The notes under the pieces: model-generated
What the model saw: only the letters and a program-made list of their open reading frames with translations
Told to the model about the DNA's origin: nothing
The model's database searches: none
Shown here: piece after piece, positions 59,391 to 64,000 of the stretch
How the letters are laid out: the number at the start of each line of letters is the position of its first letter
Position numbering within the stretch: position 1 is the stretch's first letter
Position numbers and translations under genes: made by a program
Assembly: GCF_000376785.1 (NCBI RefSeq)
Contig: NZ_AQXX01000128.1
Location: forward strand, 49,171 to 113,170
Origin: Hahella ganghwensis DSM 17046
GTDB taxonomy: Bacteria; Pseudomonadota; Gammaproteobacteria; Pseudomonadales; Oleiphilaceae
Reading direction: 5' to 3'
DNA length: 64,000 nt

Positions 59391-59624
59391 AATGTAGCCT
59401 CTTTCATTCTTATCTTGGTTCCCTGATTTCCACCCTGCTCAAGCATCATTGCATCAATGAAGTGGACGGGTGTTACCGTGGAACCGAAAACTTAATTATA
59501 TTACTCGCGCACAATCGACCAATAATACCACAAACCTCTGACAATCATGTCCGTCGGTGACCATTGTTAATCAATTTTCAGACTGACAGCATCCGCAGAA
59601 ATCCCCACCTGTTATGGACAACCC

Positions 59625-62600
59625 TCAAAGGCTGACTTTTTCCCACTGTTTCTGGAGTTTTTTCTCTGAAACGCTCATTGCTGTCCCCAGTTTCTGAGCA
59701 AAGAATGACACTCGGAACTCTTCCAGCATCCACCGATATAACTCCAGCTCAGGATCAGAAACCCCCTCTCGCTGATGCTTTGCACGGCGTTCTTCAAATC
59801 GCTTCCACATTGGCTCCATAATACGGAGAAAGTCTCTTTCCAGACTGACCTGACGCGGCATTTTTTCCAGCCGTTCTTCCACCGCCTGCAGATAACGAGG
59901 GTAGTGGCGCAGCCACTCTCCAGGCACCTGTTTCAGAAACCCGTCTGACACCAGATTCGATAACTGGAGCTTCACGTCCGCCATGGGCATCGCCAGTGCC
60001 AACACGGTTGATTTGGCTAAGACCTTGGTCAACGAGTGGTGCTGCTTGAGAATATCATGCAACAGTAATGCTCTCTCCTCAGCCGCCAGAACCCAATCCG
60101 ACTTGCAAGACTTCAGCCGCTCAGTGAATGCCTGGCGACTGTATACCGGCTCTCTGCCAATCAGAAACACCTCCATGGCCGAGCTCAGAATCAGGTCATC
60201 TATCAGCGGCTCCAGCTTACCTTTGGGGGCGTAATACAAGCCAATCTCATTCTGCTTGGGGAGATTCTTACGCAGATATTTCACCGTATCAGCCAGAGTA
60301 AACATCACCATTCTGGCGACGCCCCTGCTATGCTCTGCGATCGCATGCTGCTCATCAAACCCGGCAGTGAGGGTCACGGTCTTGCCCTCATCCCGCAGAT
60401 ATGGAAACAGAAACAGGTTTGCCCCTCCCTGCTGAACCTGCTGCCTGGGAGGGATGGTATCGATATCCCAGGATACCAATCCGGTTTTTTCTTCAAACAA
60501 TTGATTACCGGTATCACTGACCGCAGATTCTAACTTCCGCCCGATTTGATCCACCAGTTGATGGTAATCTCTTCCACGGGCAACCACTTTGCCTTTGCTG
60601 TCTACCACCGCAATTGTGATTTTCAGGTGCTCCGGTACAGATTCTGTATTCCATTGCTCAGGCTCAATCGTCACACCGGTCATCTTCCTTAACTGACGCC
60701 CAAGAACTACAGTCAAGGGCTCATCGGTAGGCTCCATGGCCTCAGCAGCGGCCTTGGCAAAATCCGGTACAGGCACAAAGTTTCGCCGCAAGGATTTCGG
60801 TAGACTCCTGATCAGCGCTTCGCATTTTTCCCGCAACATTCCGGGAACCAACCACTCCAGTCGGCTGACAGGAAGCTGCTGTAACGCCGCCGGGGGCACT
60901 TCAATCGTTACCCCATCATCCTTCTGCCCAGGCTTGAAGGCGTAATCCAGCTTGAACTGCTGCCCGCGCCACTGAAGGTTATCCGGATAGGCCGTTTCCA
61001 GATTCGTCTCTGGGCGGCTCCTCAAAAGATAGTCTTCAGTAAGAATGAGGGCTTTTTTATCTGAATCATCCAGATGTTTATACCAGTGTTCCAATCCCCT
61101 GACCGTGGCACAGTCGCCAGGCAGGTGCTCGTCATAAAACTGGAATAACGTATCGTCATCCACCAGCAGATCTTTTCGCCGGGTTTTTGCCTCAATCAGC
61201 TCCACGGCCTCTCGATTGGCGGCATTTTTCTGGATAAAAGACAGACGCGAATGAATTTCCCCCTCTATCAACCCTTCCCTGATCAGCAGTTCGCGACTTA
61301 AAGCAGGATCCACTTTGCCATAACTGACCCGCCTTCTGGGAACAACCACCAATCCGTAAAGGCTCAATTGGGCAAAAGCCTGCACTTCACCACGTTTCTT
61401 TGACCAATGGGGCTCGAGATAGCTGGTTTTCAGCAAATGGGGAGCAATATGCTCAATCCATAAGGGCTCTACTTTCGCAACAGTACGAGCAAACAGTCGA
61501 CTGGTTTCCACCAGTTCCGCCGACATTATCCAGGGAAAACTTTTCTTTTTAAGTTTAGAGCCCGGGAAGACCAAAAATTTACGCTGCCTGGGGCCGACAT
61601 ACTCGTTCTTTTCGTCTTTCTGTCCAACCTGGCTGATCAGGCCAGTCAATAGCGCTTTATGAACCTGCTCATAGGTAGCCGGCTCAGCATTTTCACGGTA
61701 TTCAAGCTCATGGCAAAGTATCAGCAGCTGCCTGTGAGTATCCCGCCATTCCCGCATACGAAGGAATGACAGGTAGTTCTTTTTACACCAAGCTCTGAGC
61801 TGACTGTTAGACAGCTCCTGACGTTGCTCCTCATAGGCGCGCCATAGGTTAAGGTAATCCAGAAATTCCGATTGCTCATCAGACCACTGGGCATGTTTCT
61901 GATCAGCCGCCTGCTGACTTTCATGCGGCCTTTCCCGAGGATCCTGAATGGCAAGAGCCGAGACAATCACGAGAATTTCATTGAGACACTGCTGCTCTGC
62001 AGCGGCTAACAGAATTCTGGCCAGACGGGTATCAATGGGAAAGCGTGACAACTTTCGCCCGACGTTGGTCAGCTTTCGGTCCTTGCTGACCGCGCCGATT
62101 TCCTCCAACAGCTTATAGCCGTCGTTGATATATCGCTTGTCCGGGGCCTGCATAAAGGGGAAACCGGAAATATCACCAAGTCGTAATGCCAGCATCTGCA
62201 AGATGACCGAGGCCAGATTGGTCCGCAGAATTTCTGGATCGGTAAACGCCGGCCGACTGACGAAGTCCTCTTCGCTGTAAAGCCGGATGCAAACGCCCTC
62301 TTCCACTCGACCACATCGACCCGCACGTTGCTGTGCGCTGGCTTGGGAGACAGCCTCAACCGGCAATCTCTGCACCTTGGATCGATATGAATATCGGCTG
62401 ATCCGAACATCACCCGGATCAATGACATAGCGAATGCCCGGAACTGTCAGTGAGGTTTCCGCCACATTCGTGGACAGCACAATGCGCCGCCCCCCGTGAG
62501 ACTGAAATATACGGCTCTGTTCCTGATGGCTGAGCCGGGCATACAAAGGTAATATCTCCGTATTACGCAACTCCGCTTTACGTAACACATTGGCTGTTTC

Positions 62601-63557
62601 ACGGATTTCGCGTTCACCAACCATGAAAATCAGAATGTCCCCGGGGCCTTTTCCTGTCGATCTTTCGAGCTGTTCAATTTCATTGACGGCGGCCAGGATG
62701 CCTTCCTGCAGAGACAAATCCCTATCGCTGTCATCTTCCCCCACCAAAGGACGGTAGAGAATATCAACTGGATAAGTCCGCCCGGACACCTCAATCACTG
62801 GGGCGTTTTCGAAATGGTTTGAAAAGCGCTCCACATCAATAGTGGCGGAAGTAATGATGAGCTTAAGATCAGGCCGCTTGGACAGAATGTTCTTTAGATA
62901 TCCCAACAGAAAGTCGATGTTCAGCGACCTTTCGTGGGCCTCATCGATAATGATGGTGTCATAACGACTCAGAAATCTGTCATGCTGTGTTTCGGCAAGT
63001 AAAATACCATCCGTCATCACTTTTACCAGCGTATGCGGCGTACTCTGATCAGAAAACCTGACCTGAAATCCTACCTGTTCGCCAACTTTACAACCCAGTT
63101 CTTCCCCCAGCCGATTTGCTACCGCTCTGGCAGCCAGCCTTCGGGGCTGGGTATGACCGATCATACCGGCAACGCCTCTCCCCATATCCAGGCAAAGCTT
63201 GGGTAACTGTGTCGTTTTTCCTGACCCAGTTTCACCGGCAACGATGACAACCTGATGCTCAGCAATTGCGTTTCTGATTTCATCCAACCGGTCTACAACA
63301 GGCAGGTTCTCAGGATATTTCACCTGGGGAACACGCTCCTGCCGCTCATTCTTGAGCGCTGCGGAACTCTCGGCTTTCTTCCAGAACCGTTCCAGTTCAA
63401 TGTCTACTGGTTTCTTGTCAGCCGAATCTTCACCACTCGGTCGATTGGCAGTCGAATGTTTTGACAACTTTTGCCATTGTTGCTGAAGCCGGTGTCTGTC
63501 TTTGCATAGCACCAGATCAGGGTTAAATACTTTCACGGGATTTCGCGTATTGGTCAT
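59625..63557 (-). CDS. hrpA: ATP-dependent RNA helicase HrpA
   Basis: 1310 residues, DEAH/RHA family, matching E. coli HrpA (1300). Motifs: GETGSGKTTQLPK (Walker A), IIDEAHERSLNIDF (DEAH), ITSATIDVERF, and QRAGRCGRVEEG with RLYSEEDF (motif VI). It continues through the HA2/OB-fold DUF1605 region and a DUF3418 C-terminal half that is characteristic of HrpA over HrpB. In E. coli HrpA rescues stalled ribosomes by mRNA processing. The start MTNTRNPVKVFN is the first ATG of the frame. It is the last full gene in the window. Confidence 0.97.
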   Translation of the reverse strand: MTNTRNPVKVFNPDLVLCKDRHRLQQQWQKLSKHSTANRPSGEDSADKKPVDIELERFWKKAESSAALKNERQERVPQVKYPENLPVVDRLDEIRNAIAEHQVVIVAGETGSGKTTQLPKLCLDMGRGVAGMIGHTQPRRLAARAVANRLGEELGCKVGEQVGFQVRFSDQSTPHTLVKVMTDGILLAETQHDRFLSRYDTIIIDEAHERSLNIDFLLGYLKNILSKRPDLKLIITSATIDVERFSNHFENAPVIEVSGRTYPVDILYRPLVGEDDSDRDLSLQEGILAAVNEIEQLERSTGKGPGDILIFMVGEREIRETANVLRKAELRNTEILPLYARLSHQEQSRIFQSHGGRRIVLSTNVAETSLTVPGIRYVIDPGDVRISRYSYRSKVQRLPVEAVSQASAQQRAGRCGRVEEGVCIRLYSEEDFVSRPAFTDPEILRTNLASVILQMLALRLGDISGFPFMQAPDKRYINDGYKLLEEIGAVSKDRKLTNVGRKLSRFPIDTRLARILLAAAEQQCLNEILVIVSALAIQDPRERPHESQQAADQKHAQWSDEQSEFLDYLNLWRAYEEQRQELSNSQLRAWCKKNYLSFLRMREWRDTHRQLLILCHELEYRENAEPATYEQVHKALLTGLISQVGQKDEKNEYVGPRQRKFLVFPGSKLKKKSFPWIMSAELVETSRLFARTVAKVEPLWIEHIAPHLLKTSYLEPHWSKKRGEVQAFAQLSLYGLVVVPRRRVSYGKVDPALSRELLIREGLIEGEIHSRLSFIQKNAANREAVELIEAKTRRKDLLVDDDTLFQFYDEHLPGDCATVRGLEHWYKHLDDSDKKALILTEDYLLRSRPETNLETAYPDNLQWRGQQFKLDYAFKPGQKDDGVTIEVPPAALQQLPVSRLEWLVPGMLREKCEALIRSLPKSLRRNFVPVPDFAKAAAEAMEPTDEPLTVVLGRQLRKMTGVTIEPEQWNTESVPEHLKITIAVVDSKGKVVARGRDYHQLVDQIGRKLESAVSDTGNQLFEEKTGLVSWDIDTIPPRQQVQQGGANLFLFPYLRDEGKTVTLTAGFDEQHAIAEHSRGVARMVMFTLADTVKYLRKNLPKQNEIGLYYAPKGKLEPLIDDLILSSAMEVFLIGREPVYSRQAFTERLKSCKSDWVLAAEERALLLHDILKQHHSLTKVLAKSTVLALAMPMADVKLQLSNLVSDGFLKQVPGEWLRHYPRYLQAVEERLEKMPRQVSLERDFLRIMEPMWKRFEERRAKHQREGVSDPELELYRWMLEEFRVSFFAQKLGTAMSVSEKKLQKQWEKVSL

Positions 63558-64000
63558 GAATTTAAAGCGGATGACTAGAATTTACAGGGGATGAATAATA
63601 GCGAGAAAAGTTATCGTTGTAAGCCTATCTCACCGATTAAGGTAAATGGAGAGGCTGCAGTTGTATATCACTTGGGAGCTACGCTCACTATCTGTTCATA
63701 ATAGCATCTCGCAGCAACAGAAAGGGCCGGTCATCACCGCAATGCTGTTCACTTAAGAGGAGCAGCATTGCGATCTACTGGATATCGGGTCTTTGATATC
63801 TTAACCGTCCGAGGTGTCGTAGGCCTCGGACGCCTCTCCAAAAACAGACTACTAATTCCCGATCTTAACTCTGACAAGCGCCGACCTGTTCCAGATATCG
63901 GATTGGAAGCCGCCATCACAATTAACTGAACAGCAATATAATCACACACTGGTTTGAAGCGAATGTCAGACGGGGCTCGATCAAAGCTTACCGCCGCAAT
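63558..64000. other. Structured intergenic region at the right edge
   Basis: 443 bases upstream of hrpA without a firm gene. It contains a perfect 10-base stem, CGCAATGCTG (63738-63747) with CAGCATTGCG (63763-63772), whose 15-base loop holds AAGAGGAG. A 9-base stem, CGTCCGAGG (63806-63814) with CCTCGGACG (63824-63832), follows. A 53-codon plus-strand frame begins at TTG 63768 six bases after the GAGGAG and ends at TGA 63927-63929, overlapping both stems. The minus-strand frame here (66 codons) I regard as spurious. The hrpA promoter should lie near its left end. Confidence 0.45.

Noticed and set aside
63749..63949. 66-codon minus-strand frame at the right edge
   Set aside because: Pro/Arg/Ser-rich, no family, no convincing ribosome-binding site; it overlaps two inverted repeats.

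Overview
The window is a compact, mobile-element-free stretch of chromosome from a marine-type gammaproteobacterium. By gene content and order it looks like the Pseudomonadales/Oceanospirillales group (relatives of Hahella, Ketobacter, Marinobacter); this is inferred from gene families, not from a phylogenetic marker. Indicators are a complete Na+-translocating NADH:quinone reductase operon with its maturation factors, PsrA, an [4Fe-4S] APS reductase, and two blocks that follow the Pseudomonas aeruginosa order as I know it: msbA-exbD-exbB-comEC-DUF2062, and nqrM-apbE-nqrFEDCBA / gap / mfd-csiV / mtnP / nagZ / psrA. No tRNA, rRNA, CRISPR array, insertion sequence or phage gene was seen.

Layout. 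1-4.3 kb (minus): start of msbA, exbD, exbB and comEC. 4.5-7.0 kb (plus): a DUF2062 membrane protein, a type I-beta DAHP synthase with an altered metal site, and a glycerophosphodiesterase. 7.1-17.6 kb (minus): sthA, the nqr operon with apbE and nqrM, and a long GAPDH. 18-22.4 kb (plus): mfd and csiV. 22.5-30.4 kb (minus): mtnP, an MscS channel, nagZ, a signal-less YkuD enzyme, psrA behind two overlapping operators, amt with NtrC-like sites upstream, a macrodomain protein and an unknown membrane protein. 30.6-34.4 kb: ribE, then a rhomboid protease convergent with a B-box zinc/membrane protein. 34.4-38.6 kb (minus): holB, tgpA, DUF58. 39-41.2 kb: three small exported proteins sharing an N-terminal DUF6160-like module. 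41.6-49.6 kb: pabB, thrH, cysH, cysB, a TauE/SafE exporter and a 912-residue MalT-like LuxR regulator. 49.9-63.6 kb: dinG, gspB, gspA, a DUF3336 patatin lipase, mlaA, a thioesterase, a KAS III enzyme and hrpA.

How it fits together. The window links respiration (Na+-NQR, SthA), envelope biogenesis and recycling (MsbA, MlaA, NagZ, YkuD enzyme, CsiV, GspAB), lipid turnover (PsrA, KAS III, patatin, thioesterase, GDPD), sulfur assimilation (CysH, CysB, TSUP) and nitrogen uptake (Amt).

Most is housekeeping. The best candidates for undescribed biology are: the rhomboid and B-box membrane proteins, which appear to share a C-terminal helical-repeat module; the exported DUF6160-like trio; the cytoplasmic YkuD enzyme beside nagZ; the DAHP synthase relative with changed metal ligands; and two structured non-coding stretches (after the MalT-like gene and at the right edge). 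All similarity statements are from reading the sequence; no search was run.
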